Notes: a model not told the origin generated them from the letters alone. DNA of 64,000 nt from Bacillus sp. CECT 9360 (GCF_918741275.1 NZ_CAKKNA010000003.1:62001-126000); one strand, 5' to 3'. Positions 9,853 through 19,356 are shown, numbered from the stretch's first letter. A program made the numbers and translations.

Positions 9853-10101
9853 TGTTCTACCTCCAAACTTTTCTCTCATACATTATATCGAAGTTACCAC
9901 CAATTATGAAATTTCACCTCATCTGAAACCTCATAAGTAAAAAAGATTTTTCCTGATTTACGTTTAGTGTGTATCCATTTAGTTTAAAGACAATATATCT
10001 ATGGAATCAGAGGCGTAATCAGAATAGATTATGGAAAAACTATTCAAATATCTGTAATCTCCTTTACAATGAAGAATAACAGTGGAAAGTAGGTTGGTCG
10101 C

Positions 10102-10584
10102 ATGGAAATGTTTTTGAACTTCTCTTTAGTCGCATCCTTGACAGCGATTTTTTTCGCTCAATTCGTTAAGGTGCCGATTCAATATATTGCCCTTAGAAAG
10201 TTGGATTGGTCGCTGCTCACCTCCACCGGAGGAATGCCGAGCTCCCACTCTGCTGCGGTGACTGCACTCGCAACAGCAGTGGGACTGGAAGCCGGGATGA
10301 CCTCGCCTGTATTCGCGGTTGCTTTGATATTTGCTATCATTACGATGTTCGATGCCACAGGGGTAAGGCGTCAGGCGGGTGAACAGGCTGCGGTATTGAA
10401 TAAGCTTGTTACGGACTTCAATGTATTTGTCTCGGAAGCAAAGAAATGGCAAAATAAAGAAGAAGGCCAAAAGCAAAGAAAGCTAAAAGAGCTGCTTGGC
10501 CATAAGCCGATTGAAGTATTTTTTGGCGGGTTGACAGGAATCTTTATCGCACTTGTTCTTCATTTTTTTATTTTTAAAGGGTAG
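10102..10584 (+). CDS. yuiD: YuiD, divergent PAP2-family (DUF212) membrane protein
   Basis: 160-residue integral membrane protein of the DUF212 (divergent PAP2) family. Visible features are GGMPSSHSAAVTALATAVGL (residues about 41-60), which resembles the SxxxH motif of acid phosphatases, and FDATGVRRQAGEQAAVLNKL around residue 90. A C-terminal helix closes the protein. By homology it could act on lipid phosphates, but this is not shown for the family in Bacillus. ATG 10102 follows GGTTGGTCGC. The next gene starts 11 bp after the stop and is probably co-transcribed. Confidence 0.93.
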   Translation: MEMFLNFSLVASLTAIFFAQFVKVPIQYIALRKLDWSLLTSTGGMPSSHSAAVTALATAVGLEAGMTSPVFAVALIFAIITMFDATGVRRQAGEQAAVLNKLVTDFNVFVSEAKKWQNKEEGQKQRKLKELLGHKPIEVFFGGLTGIFIALVLHFFIFKG

Positions 10585-10594
10585 GTGAATCTAT

Positions 10595-11395
10595 GTGAGG
10601 ATTATCTCAATATGTCCCAGCAATACCGAACTTTGCGCCTATCTGGGTATCGAAGATCTACTGATCGCAGTTGATGATTATTCTGACTGGCCCGAAATGG
10701 TCGCCAGCCTTCCTAAATTAGGCCCGGATTTATCGATCAACATAGACCGGGTTGAAGAACTGCAGCCAGACTTGGTGCTAGCTTCCTTGAGCGTGCCAGG
10801 GATGGAAAAAAACATCAAACAGCTGGAGGAAAGAAATATTCCCCATATCGTCCTAAACCCGCAGTCTCTTGACGATATAGCCAATGATTTAAAGATAGTA
10901 GGGGAAGCTGTAGGAAAAAGACAACAGGCTGTAAAAAAGGCGGAAGAGTTTTTAGATATCATCGCACAATTTAAAAAGGTTTCCGCTACTATTCCAAACA
11001 AGCCTTCTCTTTATTGGGAATGGTGGCCGAATCCGTTATTTAGCCCCGGAGGCATTAACTGGCTGACTGAAATAAGCCGGCTAGCGGGGGCTTATAACCT
11101 CTTGGAAGATATTGAGCTTGCAAGCGTACAGATGTCAGCCGAAGAGATCATCAAACGCAATCCCGACTTTATTTGCCTCGCATGGGTTGGCGTTCCCGAA
11201 GAAAAAGTCAGGCCCGCGCTGGTAAAAAAACGCAAGGGCTGGGATGAGATGGATGCCGTTAAAAATGACAAAATCCTCATTCTCGAAGAACCTCTATACT
11301 GCCGGCCATCCCCTCGCCTGATCGAAGGCTTGACTAAACTTGCGAAAACTCTTCATCCAGAAAAATATAAGGCGTTAGAAATAATACACTTATAA
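10595..11395 (+). CDS. Cobalamin/ferri-siderophore-binding-like protein without signal peptide
   Basis: 266-residue protein with the helical-backbone type III periplasmic-binding fold of BtuF/FhuD. It starts at GTG 10595 directly with MRIISICPSNTELCAYLGI and has no signal peptide or lipobox, so it is probably cytoplasmic. Typical segments are INIDRVEELQPDLVLAS near residue 50 and SAEEIIKRNPDFICLAW near residue 175. Membrane-bound Bacillus relatives carry lipoboxes, so a soluble role or a corrin-related sensor function is possible; this is inference. It lies 11 bp after yuiD and is closed by a strong terminator. Confidence 0.8.
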   Translation: MRIISICPSNTELCAYLGIEDLLIAVDDYSDWPEMVASLPKLGPDLSINIDRVEELQPDLVLASLSVPGMEKNIKQLEERNIPHIVLNPQSLDDIANDLKIVGEAVGKRQQAVKKAEEFLDIIAQFKKVSATIPNKPSLYWEWWPNPLFSPGGINWLTEISRLAGAYNLLEDIELASVQMSAEEIIKRNPDFICLAWVGVPEEKVRPALVKKRKGWDEMDAVKNDKILILEEPLYCRPSPRLIEGLTKLAKTLHPEKYKALEIIHL

Positions 11396-11406
11396 GCAAC
11401 ACCATA

Positions 11407-11440
11407 AAACCTTGCCCCGAAATTGGAGCAAGGTTTTTGC
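11407..11440 (+). terminator. Terminator after the binding-protein gene
   Basis: Perfect 9-bp stem AAACCTTGC/GCAAGGTTT (11407-11415 with 11428-11436) ending in TTTTTGC, 12 bp after the stop at 11395. Confidence 0.85.
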
Positions 11441-11621
11441 TGGTAAATAAGTATTAGCCTTTTCAGCTGGGAAATAGACTAAATAAGTTGAATTTATAAA
11501 TTTATAGCTGCCCGCCAATATATTTCGGCTTATGCAGTTGGAGCTTAGATGAGCCAAAAAGCAACAATATTATTTATCAATCTGTAATTCTTTAGTTCCA
11601 CTTATATAGAAATGAAGGCTA

Positions 11622-12287
11622 TTATTTTTTCGCCTTCCTGGTATATTGCTGGCGGAAAACCTGCATGTCTTTATCTTCATTCAAAGCGGTCAGTTCTTGC
11701 TCGGATAATTCCCCGTTTCCTTTCTTCATTATATATACGTCTAATGTCTTTTTTCCCCAATGATTATATACTTCATCGACGGTATCATAATAAAGATCCA
11801 GCTTGTTTCCTTTTATGGCTCCGCCTTTATCTGCAACGACTCCAAAACCATAATCCGGGATGAAGAGGATCGTCCCCACCGGAAATACAGTTAAGTCCGC
11901 CGCAACGGTAGAATACAAATCCCGTTTCACTTTTACGCCCGAATAGGTGATTCCATAAGAAGGGCTATCTGGATTCTTTCCAGTAGATTCATACCCTGCT
12001 GTATAACCGGTTGCCACAACATTATGCTTGGGATACTCGGAAAAGTCCACGGATTCCTCAATTGTCTTCGGTCCCGTGACCGAAGTCAACGTATCACTCC
12101 TGTTTTCGACCTGCAATGAACCAAGATTAACGTTCCGGCCTCCATTTACAGGTGGTTCCTTCTTAAAAGAATCATATCTTTCTGTCAAATACATACTAGC
12201 GTCGACTCCGGTAATGTGAACGAATGTAGTATGAAGTGCCAATAAAAATAACAATATAATAGCGACCCTTTTACATATTTTTTTCAT
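11622..12287 (-). CDS. yuiC: YuiC, 3D-domain cell-wall protein
   Basis: Secreted or membrane-anchored 221-residue protein with a C-terminal 3D domain (MltA-like barrel), related to muralytic Sps/YuiC of B. subtilis. The start chosen is ATG 12287, giving [18 protein letters not shown] as signal or anchor; AGGAG lies 13 bases upstream, a long but usable spacing, and a GTG overlaps that site. The 3D domain runs from about residue 95: VVATGYTAG, then [20 protein letters not shown] and the three-aspartate signature ending in LDLYYDT. By family knowledge it cleaves peptidoglycan glycan strands. It stands alone on the minus strand beyond yuiB. Confidence 0.9.
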   Translation of the reverse strand: MKKICKRVAIILLFLLALHTTFVHITGVDASMYLTERYDSFKKEPPVNGGRNVNLGSLQVENRSDTLTSVTGPKTIEESVDFSEYPKHNVVATGYTAGYESTGKNPDSPSYGITYSGVKVKRDLYSTVAADLTVFPVGTILFIPDYGFGVVADKGGAIKGNKLDLYYDTVDEVYNHWGKKTLDVYIMKKGNGELSEQELTALNEDKDMQVFRQQYTRKAKK

Positions 12288-12397
12288 ATAAAGTTTTTCA
12301 CTCCTCACAAGAATATTATTTTCCCAAAAAACAGAGAAGTATTCCTAATGGGAACAAATTTTTTTTTTAGAATAACGGTTAATCCAGGAAAAAAGCG

Positions 12398-12428
12398 AAA
12401 AAAAAGGCTTGCACATGACGTGCAGCCT
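12398..12428 (-). terminator. Terminator of yuiA-yuiB
   Basis: Stem AGGCTTGCAC/GTGCAGCCT (12405-12414 with 12420-12428), followed on the minus strand by T7-8 (A-run 12398-12405). It lies 10 bp past the yuiB stop. Confidence 0.8.
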
Positions 12429-12437
12429 GGCTTTCCT

Positions 12438-12755
12438 CTAAAACATCCGGTATCCCATTTTTCGTAACAATTTAATGACAATTCCAGCTAAAATTGCACC
12501 AGCAAGTCCGCTTAGCAAGATGATAATATCCGCAGTATGTAAAGCTGCGAATTTCTCCCCAAGCTGTCCAAAAGAATCACCCGGATTCCTGAAATACTCA
12601 ATTAATTTCACTTTATTAACGATTGAAATGGCTACTAAAGGAAATATAAAAACCATAATCCAGGAAGATCGAAAAAGCATATTCAGCAAAAAGCCGATTC
12701 CAAAGAATAAAACAAAAAATAAAAGCACGGATATAAGTAATATAGGTATAGACAT
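12438..12755 (-). CDS. yuiB: YuiB-like membrane protein
   Basis: 105-residue membrane protein. ATG 12755 was preferred since GGGAGGGG lies about 10 bases upstream; an upstream in-frame codon gives 126 residues but has no site. Three hydrophobic segments are seen: PILLISVLLFFVLFFGIGFL, WIMVFIFPLVAISIV and DIIILLSGLAGAILAGIVI. Size and position match YuiB of B. subtilis. The function is unknown. It lies 89 bp downstream of yuiA on the same strand and the pair shares one terminator. Confidence 0.82.
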   Translation of the reverse strand: MSIPILLISVLLFFVLFFGIGFLLNMLFRSSWIMVFIFPLVAISIVNKVKLIEYFRNPGDSFGQLGEKFAALHTADIIILLSGLAGAILAGIVIKLLRKMGYRMF

Positions 12756-12844
12756 CTGTACTAGCCCCTCCCTAAGAAGCATCATTACTAGTGTACTTAA
12801 TGAGGAGGGGCTCGTCAATATCGTATGCTTTAACCCTTTTCTCT

Positions 12845-12964
12845 TTAATTATCTTGTTTTTTTCCGCTTCCTCCGCAGCAGGAGCAGGTTTCTGAGCCAC
12901 CAAGAAGTAGCTGGAAATAACCTTTTCCCGAACAATAGTCGCATTCATTATTTTTAGATATCAT
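12845..12964 (-). CDS. yuiA: YuiA, 39-residue zinc-ribbon-like small protein
   Basis: Very short gene found by reading the minus strand: ATG 12964, TAA 12845-12847, 39 residues. AAAGGTG lies 6 bases upstream of the start. The product has two DnaJ-like cysteine knuckles, CDYCSGKGY and CSCCGGSG, so it probably binds one zinc ion; size and CxxCxGxG pattern match the YuiA family. It lies immediately upstream of yuiB, as in B. subtilis. The role is unknown. Confidence 0.85.
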   Translation of the reverse strand: MISKNNECDYCSGKGYFQLLLGGSETCSCCGGSGKKQDN

Positions 12965-13328
12965 AAAAATCACCTTTCGAATAAAAGTTTTAATTTTCTG
13001 ATAATATATCAAGAATGCTCAAAAATAGAAAATCCCATAATCGTTTATGTAAGCGAATACATATATCATTTTCTCTTATTAGCTTTATTTTTATCTAATT
13101 TACTGAAAATTACAAATATTTTCGATATGCCATATACCCAAACAGGTTCCTCGGATTCAGACCGTTAAAAAAGGGTCTGCATGCCTTCTTCTTATAGGAG
13201 AACGGTTGATCGAGCTTCAGTGAGCCTGTTCTTTCTCGCCCTATTATTCAATATAACTGAATCAATTTCATAAATTTCACCCTAAGAGCCCCAATGGTTC
13301 TGAGACGCAAAAAAAGGAGTACCTCCCC

Positions 13329-13521
13329 AAAATATAGGCTGTGTTAGTACTCACTCTTGATTTCCAAACCGGTTGATTGGAGCGGATACGGCGACCCCTG
13401 CGGGAAAAGCGTGGCCAGGTGAGACCCCGCAGGAGCGAAGCGACGAGGAGGCTCACGGACCGCCCGCGGAAAGCGTCCGCCTGTAGCGAAAATCAACAGC
13501 CCCATTCAACAGGTACAAACT
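13329..13521 (+). repeat. GC-rich Bacillaceae intergenic repeat, tandem copy 1
   Basis: First of two direct copies 251 bp apart and about 95 % identical over 193 bp. The inner 126-bp core (13372-13497) has terminal inverted repeats GTTGATT/AATCAAC and an internal CTGCGGG...CCCGCAG hairpin. It is far more GC-rich than its flanks and carries no gene. Related units are known to me as common in Bacillaceae intergenic DNA; the function is unknown. Confidence 0.85.
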
Positions 13522-13579
13522 CGACATCGTTACGTTCATTTATAATGCTTCATTTGTATCCATGCTCAGTTAAGTTAAC

Positions 13580-13772
13580 AAAATATACGCTGTGTTAGTA
13601 CTCACTCCTGATTTCCAAACGGGTTGATCGGAGTGGATACGGCGACTCCTGCGGGAAAAGCGTGGCCAGGTGAGACCCCGCAGGAGCGAAGCGACGAGGA
13701 GGCTCGCGGACCGCCCGCGGAAAGCGCCCGCCTGTAGCGGAAATCAACAGCCCCATTCAACAGGTATAAACT
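13580..13772 (+). repeat. GC-rich Bacillaceae intergenic repeat, tandem copy 2
   Basis: Second direct copy; the core with inverted ends is 13623-13748. The flanking 40 bp (starting AAAATATA, then CTGTGTTAGTACTCACTC) are also duplicated, so the duplication included unique flank and not only the mobile-looking core. Confidence 0.85.
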
Positions 13773-13871
13773 TAAGAAAATTTTTGAGTACCTAATATTC
13801 AGTTGGTCTGTGTTTCTTTATAAAAAGGAATTATGAAATTGATTCAACTTAGTAAACACTCATTCGGATAA

Positions 13872-13905
13872 AATAAAAAACTGCCAAGGAATAATCCCCG
13901 GCAGT
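13872..13905 (-). terminator. Terminator of ndh
   Basis: Stem ACTGCC/GGCAGT (13880-13885 with 13900-13905), with TTTTTTATTTTATC on its minus-strand 3' side. It lies 17 bp past the ndh stop. Confidence 0.75.
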
Positions 13906-13921
13906 CGTTCCTGATTAAATA

Positions 13922-15139
13922 CTATAGAATATTGAACTTCCCTTTTTTGATAACCATTGAAGGTCCGCCAATCATATAAAGAGCGCGGTTATCGATCATT
14001 TTCTTCATGAATGAAGCCTTCTTCCCGGTCATTTTCTTGCCAAATGCGACACCGATGGCATCGTCTTCTCCAAGTGAGCAAACAGTACCTTTAATATCAG
14101 GTGTGAAAGTTTCCAGATTTTCCTCGTTACGCACTAAAGCTGTAAGGTTCTTCGCAACGACTTCTCCTTGTTGCATCGCGATTTGTGCAGTAGGCGGATA
14201 TGGACGGTTGATTTCTTCGTTGATGATCAAGCTGCAATCCCCAATAATAAAGATATTATCATGTCCTGGTGCTCGGAGATCAGGATTGACTTTGACACGG
14301 CCGCGCATAGCCTCGATGCCGGAAGCCTCGATGATCGAATTACCGCGGACGCCCGCAGCCCATACAACGGTACCGGCTTTAATTTCTTCCACTTCATTTT
14401 CACCTTTGGCCACGATGATTCCTTCAGGTGTACAGCCCTTGATGGCAGTGCCGATTCTAAACTCAACACCTTTTTTCTCAAGATGAGAAACAGCATAGCT
14501 TACAAGTTCAGGATCAAAGCCCGGTAACGCGCTTGGGGCTGCTTCAACACAGATGACACGTACTTTATGGAAATCGACATCATATTGTTTGCAAAGCTCG
14601 GGAATACGGTTCGCTAATTCACCAAGAAATTCAATCCCTGTGAAGCCTGCACCGCCGACAACAATTGTCAAACGCTCATCTTTCTTTATTTCTTCAGTAT
14701 TATAAGTAGCAAATTGGTATTCAATATGGCCACGGATTTGACGCGCAGAGTTTAGGTTGGAAATGGAGTATGCATACTCTTTCATCCCCTCAATTCCAAA
14801 TGTTTCTGATTCCCCACCAAGAGCCACTACAAGGTAATCATAAGAAACTTCGCCGTTTCCAAGCTTAACGATCTTTTCAGCCGGTTTAATTTCCAGCGCA
14901 GTATCTTGAATGAAATCAATTTTGCTTTTGTCAATGACGCTGCGAATATCGTAGCGAACTTGATCAGGTTGCAGCGTGCCTGCAGAAGCTTCATGCAGCC
15001 AAGTTGTTTCATAATGGTAATCATTCTTGTTCACTAATACGACTTCAGCTTCGTTTACTCCTATAGACTTTTGCAAGCGCGTTGCAGTCATTAGACCACC
15101 GTAACCTGCACCCAGAATAACTATTTTCGGCTTTCTCAC
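13922..15139 (-). CDS. yumB: Type II NADH dehydrogenase (YumB/Ndh)
   Basis: Single-subunit NADH:menaquinone oxidoreductase of the membrane face, 405 residues, which feeds electrons into the respiratory chain without proton pumping. The start was set at GTG 15139 ([10 protein letters not shown]...), with GGTGG about 10 bases upstream; an upstream ATG adds 13 residues that lack conservation. The FAD-binding motif [12 protein letters not shown] is at the N-terminus, the NADH-binding motif [12 protein letters not shown] near residue 160, and IFIIGDCS near residue 305. A C-terminal amphipathic tail ends the protein. It is divergent from yumC. Confidence 0.93.
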   Translation of the reverse strand: MRKPKIVILGAGYGGLMTATRLQKSIGVNEAEVVLVNKNDYHYETTWLHEASAGTLQPDQVRYDIRSVIDKSKIDFIQDTALEIKPAEKIVKLGNGEVSYDYLVVALGGESETFGIEGMKEYAYSISNLNSARQIRGHIEYQFATYNTEEIKKDERLTIVVGGAGFTGIEFLGELANRIPELCKQYDVDFHKVRVICVEAAPSALPGFDPELVSYAVSHLEKKGVEFRIGTAIKGCTPEGIIVAKGENEVEEIKAGTVVWAAGVRGNSIIEASGIEAMRGRVKVNPDLRAPGHDNIFIIGDCSLIINEEINRPYPPTAQIAMQQGEVVAKNLTALVRNEENLETFTPDIKGTVCSLGEDDAIGVAFGKKMTGKKASFMKKMIDNRALYMIGGPSMVIKKGKFNIL

Positions 15140-15575
15140 GTTATCAATTCCACCTTTACAATTTTTGTTGCTTTCCATAATTATATGTTTTCACAACTGG
15201 ACAAACTTCATTATAAAAAGCTAAAAGTACTGAATGTGAATTACTTCACGAATAAATCTAAAAAAAGTCATAAAATCTTAACAAAATAATGTCTAAATAA
15301 ATATTATTCCTTTTTATCCTCTTTTTCAAGACTGAAAACGCTTTTCCAAGTAAAAAATCATGTTTACAACCATTTATTTGTTAAATAAACGTTAAGTAGA
15401 AAGTAACGAAAATTGATGTAATTATCATCTGTTAGCATCAAAAGATACTATTTGAATATTCTTAAGAATGAATTATTTTTCACAATATCTCTGTTTTTCC
15501 ATGCCTTTTTTCTTTAGTCGACAGCAATTTATGCTATTATATTAAATAAACAATTTTTACTTGAGGAGGATTACA
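15140..15575. promoter_or_regulatory. Divergent ndh-yumC control region
   Basis: AT-rich 436-bp gap with no gene. It must hold the promoters of ndh (leftward) and yumC (rightward). I see several A/T-rich -10-like boxes (for example TATTAT near 15535) but no -35/-10 pair convincing enough to name. Confidence 0.4.
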
Positions 15576-16568
15576 TTGAAGGAGAACGAAAAGGTATACG
15601 ATATTACGATCATAGGCGGAGGCCCAACTGGCTTATTCACTGCATTTTATGGTGGAATGAGGCAGGCATCCGTTAAGATTATCGAAAGTCTTCCACAGCT
15701 AGGTGGACAATTATCTGCGCTCTATCCGGAAAAGTACATATATGATGTAGCAGGCTTTCCGAAAGTCAGGGCACAGGAGCTGGTTAACAACCTGAAAGAA
15801 CAAATGGCAAAATTTGAACAGACGATTGCTCTTGAGCAGGCTGTTGAAAAACTGGAAAAGCAAGCAGACGGCATTTTTAAGCTTACGACTGATAAAGAAA
15901 TTCACTATACAAAAACCGTCATTATCACTGCAGGCAACGGTGCATTCCAGCCTCGCCGCATTGAATTGGAAGAAGCCCATCAATATGAAGGAAAGAATCT
16001 GCATTACTTTATCGATGATTTGAATAAATTCTCAGGCCAAAAGGTCGTTGTCTTCGGCGGTGGAGACTCAGCGGTTGACTGGGCGTTGATGCTTGAACCG
16101 ATTGCGGAAAAAGTGACGATTGTGCACCGCCGCGATAAATTCCGCGCACATGAACACAGTGTCGAAAATCTTAAAAATTCCAAGGTGGAAATAAAAACCC
16201 CCTATGTCCCGGCTGAAGTCATTGGCGAGGGCAATGAAATAAAACAGGTCGTTTTGGAAGGCGCTAACGGGGAGGAAAAAGAAATACTCGATGTGGACGC
16301 AGTTATTGTTAACTACGGTTTCGTTTCTTCACTCGGCCCGATTAAAGAGTGGGACCTTGAAATTCAGAAGAACTCCATTGTGGTGAATTCTAAAATGGAA
16401 ACAAATATCCCGGGCATCTATGCTGCAGGCGATATCTGCACGTACGATGGGAAGGCAAAGTTAATCGCAACCGGTTTCGGTGAAGCGCCAACTGCCGTCA
16501 ATAACGCGAAGCAATATATCGACCCTAAAGCGCGCGTCCAACCCCTGCACAGTACTTCCATGTTTTAA
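15576..16568 (+). CDS. yumC: Ferredoxin/flavodoxin-NADP+ reductase (YumC type)
   Basis: Thioredoxin-reductase-like FAD protein, 330 residues, that transfers electrons between NADPH and ferredoxin or flavodoxin. The start was set at TTG 15576 because GAGGAGG lies 6 bases upstream; the TTG at 15561 precedes that site. The FAD motif [12 protein letters not shown] is at the N-terminus, the NADPH motif [12 protein letters not shown] near residue 155, and [11 protein letters not shown] near residue 285. The CxxC redox pair of true thioredoxin reductases is absent, as expected. A strong terminator follows. Confidence 0.95.
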   Translation: MKENEKVYDITIIGGGPTGLFTAFYGGMRQASVKIIESLPQLGGQLSALYPEKYIYDVAGFPKVRAQELVNNLKEQMAKFEQTIALEQAVEKLEKQADGIFKLTTDKEIHYTKTVIITAGNGAFQPRRIELEEAHQYEGKNLHYFIDDLNKFSGQKVVVFGGGDSAVDWALMLEPIAEKVTIVHRRDKFRAHEHSVENLKNSKVEIKTPYVPAEVIGEGNEIKQVVLEGANGEEKEILDVDAVIVNYGFVSSLGPIKEWDLEIQKNSIVVNSKMETNIPGIYAAGDICTYDGKAKLIATGFGEAPTAVNNAKQYIDPKARVQPLHSTSMF

Positions 16569-16580
16569 TGTTCATTTAAA

Positions 16581-16615
16581 AAGGCCTGCTAAGCCGTATA
16601 TGCAGGCCTTTTTTT
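16581..16615 (+). terminator. Terminator of yumC
   Basis: Perfect 9-bp stem AAGGCCTGC/GCAGGCCTT (16581-16589 with 16602-16610) ending in T7, 12 bp past the stop. Confidence 0.9.
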
Positions 16616-16715
16616 GTTTACTAAAAACAACAGCGGGTACAAACACTATAGTGGTGATAAGGCATGTATAACAAAAACCTTGCATACCAAAAGCAACGTG
16701 AAAGGATGATATATT

Positions 16716-17354
16716 TTGAACATTTTAATAGCAGGGGCAAACGGAAAAACAGGCAAAATCCTTGTCGATCTTTTAGCGCAAAATGGACATACCGTTAAGG
16801 CAATGATTCGAAAGGAAGAACAATCTGAAAAAATGAAAGAACTGGGGGCAGTGCCGGTACTGGCAGACCTTGAAAAAGACACTAACCATGCCTTTAAAGA
16901 TATCGATGCCGTCATTTTCGCTGCAGGATCAGGCTCAAAAACCGGACCCGAAAAAACAATCGACGTTGACAGAAATGGAGCGATTAGACTGATTGATACT
17001 GCGAAGAAAAACGATGTCAATCATTTTGTCATGCTCAGTTCCATGGGTGCCGACCATCCGGAGCAAGGCGTCAAGGAAATGCAGCCCTATTTCCAGGCAA
17101 AACACGACGCTGACGAGCACTTGCTAAGTAGTGGTTTAGCATTTACAATCGTCCGCCCTGGATTTCTGACAGATGGTGAACCGACCGGTGAAATCATCGC
17201 CCAGACAAAGCTGGAAAATAATAAGGGGGAAATTACCAGAGGAGATGTTGCCAAGGTCCTGGTTGAGTCCCTAATGCTGGAATCGACAAAAAACAAAACG
17301 TTTGAAATATTAAACGGCAATGTTCCCATAGAAGAAGCTTTAAATCATTTATAA
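16716..17354 (+). CDS. NAD(P)-binding SDR-like oxidoreductase (YhfK-like)
   Basis: 212-residue atypical short-chain dehydrogenase of the NmrA/YhfK type. It starts at TTG 16716 with AAAGGATGATATATT upstream. The dinucleotide motif ILIAGANGKTGKILVDLL is at the very N-terminus, and AVIFAAGSGSKTGPEKTIDV (residues 67-86) and FTIVRPGFLTDGEPTGEI follow. These proteins reduce or sense NAD(P)H; the substrate cannot be told from sequence. It stands alone between yumC and the element junction and shares a bidirectional terminator with the chromosomal yutM 3' end. Confidence 0.85.
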   Translation: MNILIAGANGKTGKILVDLLAQNGHTVKAMIRKEEQSEKMKELGAVPVLADLEKDTNHAFKDIDAVIFAAGSGSKTGPEKTIDVDRNGAIRLIDTAKKNDVNHFVMLSSMGADHPEQGVKEMQPYFQAKHDADEHLLSSGLAFTIVRPGFLTDGEPTGEIIAQTKLENNKGEITRGDVAKVLVESLMLESTKNKTFEILNGNVPIEEALNHL

Positions 17355-17370
17355 GATAGTTGTATTGTAT

Positions 17371-17417
17371 AAAAAAACAGGGAGGCCCCTGACATTTGCG
17401 CCGGGTCTCCCTGTTTT
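17371..17417. terminator. Bidirectional terminator (SDR gene and original yutM end)
   Basis: Stem AAAACAGGGAG/CTCCCTGTTTT (within 17374-17384 and 17407-17417), with A-run on the left and TTTT on the right. It lies 19 bp after the SDR stop and 9 bp beyond the stop codon of the orphan yutM 3' fragment, so it was the terminator of yutM before the element arrived. Confidence 0.85.
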
Positions 17418-17426
17418 ATCTGGTTA

Positions 17427-17543
17427 TTAACAATTCTCCGGTGTACCGGCATTTACCGCTGTACGGAATGACGATCCGCAACCGCACGAGGCAATCGCGT
17501 TTGGATTATCAATCGTGAATCCGCCGCCCATCATGGACTGCTT
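17427..17543 (-). pseudogene. Orphan 3' end of yutM at the left element junction
   Basis: 117 bp equal to the last 38 codons and stop of yutM, with one synonymous change (final Cys codon TGT here, TGC in the intact gene at 28711-28713). 113 bp (17431-17543) match 28712-28824 exactly. The upstream part of the gene is missing: sequence beyond 17543 is element DNA. It is the chromosomal remainder left when the element integrated and supplied a new 3' end to yutM. Confidence 0.93.
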
Positions 17544-17580
17544 AAGAATGTTGATATATAAAGGTTTATTTGTATTTTTG

Positions 17581-17618
17581 AGGGTTATAAATTGCAAGCA
17601 TGGTTGTTAATTGCAAGC
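17581..17618 (+). other. Candidate left arm-type integrase sites
   Basis: Two tandem related sites, AGGGTTATAAATTGCAAGC (17581-17599) and TGGTTGTTAATTGCAAGC (17601-17618), lie 38 bp inside the left repeat. They match the sites at the right end in consensus GGTT-T-AATT-CA. Their position at the element ends suits arm-type binding by the integrase; this is inference. Confidence 0.55.
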
Positions 17619-17700
17619 CAACTCGATTGTTAATGTCGTTAACCTAAGAATACCCAAATCCTTTACACATTTCAAGTAATAGCCGCACCATACCTAATGA

Positions 17701-19080
17701 CTAATTAAAATATATTGATTCTTTTCCTACACTATAATAATAAGTCTTGAATTTTTTAAAATGCTCTAATTTTTCTTCCAACTTTTTTGTCTCTTCACCT
17801 GTAAGTGACCCAAGAGGTAACTCCCAATTTATTAATGATAGAGAATCGTTCACAAGTTCACGGGTAACTTCAAAAATTCTGTGTGCAAATGTACGTAAAT
17901 CAAATAATTTTCCTTCATTAATTTTTGAATTAAACCCCCAGAAATTAGATTCCTTTATACTTAAACTTTCAAAAAGGTCTGGTGACTCATGTGGCAAAAA
18001 TAATAAATTTGGTAATTTCTTGTCGGATGTAGAATAACCCATTCCTTGAATAAAAGTTCTATGTTGTAAAGAGTGCCTAATTTGGTAAATAATATTGATT
18101 TTTTTCTGGGTTACCTCATCTAATAAAAAGGCATACAGTTTAGGATTGAACACAGATAACTTCTTTATAAAATCAGTATTTTTTTTCTTCAATGGAACTT
18201 GAATAGAAATTTTCTGCGGATTTATTTCAAATTTGTAAAAGTCTTTAATAATCCAAGCTATTCCATCAAACGCACCTGTTACCAACATAATCATATAACC
18301 TAGATGATAAAGACATTCATCCAATGTATCATTGTTTGGGTTTTTTAGTGAATGAAAATCTATTTTATCTAATGCCTTGGATATTAAATACAACCTCTGA
18401 TGTAAACTTCCAAAATTCGAGGGATGAATGGAAATTTCTTCATTTGAAATTGAATCCCATTTGATACTTGATTCAATAAGTCGTGGAAAATTAATTCTGA
18501 CTCTATATGAGTAATATGTCTCTTCACCATAAATTCTACTATTTGGACGGTCATAAAAAATACCGTAATAAACTAAAAGTATTCGTAGTTCCTGTAAAAG
18601 TTCGTTAATAGTTATCTTTTTAGCATTTATACTGTTTCTTTCATAAAACTCATCATCCTTACTCATTACAAAGTAATCTGGATTAATGTGTGCTATTGCT
18701 TGTGAATCCAATACTCTAACCTTACTTTCTCCAACATACACTGCTCCCCACTTTGATAAATTACCATTTAAAATCCCTTTTTCTTTCCCGTTATACTTCA
18801 GTGCAACTTTTTCTTGAGAATACTTTGTATCTATATATGAACTGAATTCAATGTTTTCCTTTTGGAATAATGCTATTAAATGATTATTCGCTTCTCTCAC
18901 AGGTAAAAATAACAAGGAAACAAAAGGAAGCTTAGAAATGTCAATAAGTTTCCTTACAGATTTAGATAATTGTTCATAATGTTCACTAAAATATTCTGTA
19001 TGAACTACTATTACAATTGGATTGTTTCCAGAGGGTATTCCTCTATCAAATGGATTCTTTTGTATTTCATTCTTGTACAT
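17701..19080 (-). CDS. Unknown 459-residue element protein with HEPN-type RX4H motif
   Basis: I do not recognise the full protein. An N-terminal region (residues about 20-140) begins with strand-like PIVIVVHTEYF and VSLLFLPV and may form an alpha/beta domain. The C-terminal half is helical: residues 253-283 form a long helix pair, and residues 335-340 read RHSLQH, an RX4H motif with a polar residue after R, as in HEPN ribonucleases (Abi, HepT and toxin families). A coiled tail with TKKLEEKLEHFKKF closes the protein. It is a lone gene at the far end of the element, a usual place for phage-defence cargo. The defence role is inference. ATG 19080 has AAGGGG about 6 bases upstream. Confidence 0.7.
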   Translation of the reverse strand: MYKNEIQKNPFDRGIPSGNNPIVIVVHTEYFSEHYEQLSKSVRKLIDISKLPFVSLLFLPVREANNHLIALFQKENIEFSSYIDTKYSQEKVALKYNGKEKGILNGNLSKWGAVYVGESKVRVLDSQAIAHINPDYFVMSKDDEFYERNSINAKKITINELLQELRILLVYYGIFYDRPNSRIYGEETYYSYRVRINFPRLIESSIKWDSISNEEISIHPSNFGSLHQRLYLISKALDKIDFHSLKNPNNDTLDECLYHLGYMIMLVTGAFDGIAWIIKDFYKFEINPQKISIQVPLKKKNTDFIKKLSVFNPKLYAFLLDEVTQKKINIIYQIRHSLQHRTFIQGMGYSTSDKKLPNLLFLPHESPDLFESLSIKESNFWGFNSKINEGKLFDLRTFAHRIFEVTRELVNDSLSLINWELPLGSLTGEETKKLEEKLEHFKKFKTYYYSVGKESIYFN

Positions 19081-19356
19081 ACCGTAACCCCTTAAATGTT
19101 TTAATCCGCTCCAACAAAAAATGTGGAAATAGACATTAATTCACTAAGTAATGTTGAGTTCCCTTTAATTTTATATTATCAATATGCACTTTTTATATGA
19201 TGTTGTCGAGTTGTTCGATTTGTCTCGGCAACTTTTGAATTTTTGGGATGTGGAGATGAGGCAACCTATCCCATCTCCCGTCCATAACCCCCATGAAAAT
19301 GTTGAATTCATCCCCCCATACCGATAGGAAATGAAAAAGAGACTCTTGGAGAGTCC
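19081..19356. other. Short intergenic stretch with recombinase terminator
   Basis: No gene is seen. A stem GACTCT/AGAGTC (19341-19346 with 19350-19355), followed on the minus strand by TCTTTTTCATTTCC, is a likely terminator for the recombinase pseudogene. Confidence 0.55.

Noticed and set aside
13159-13182. CAGACC/GGTCTG hairpin upstream of yuiA as a leader attenuator
   Set aside because: No T-run and no alternative pairing seen; too little to support a regulatory call.
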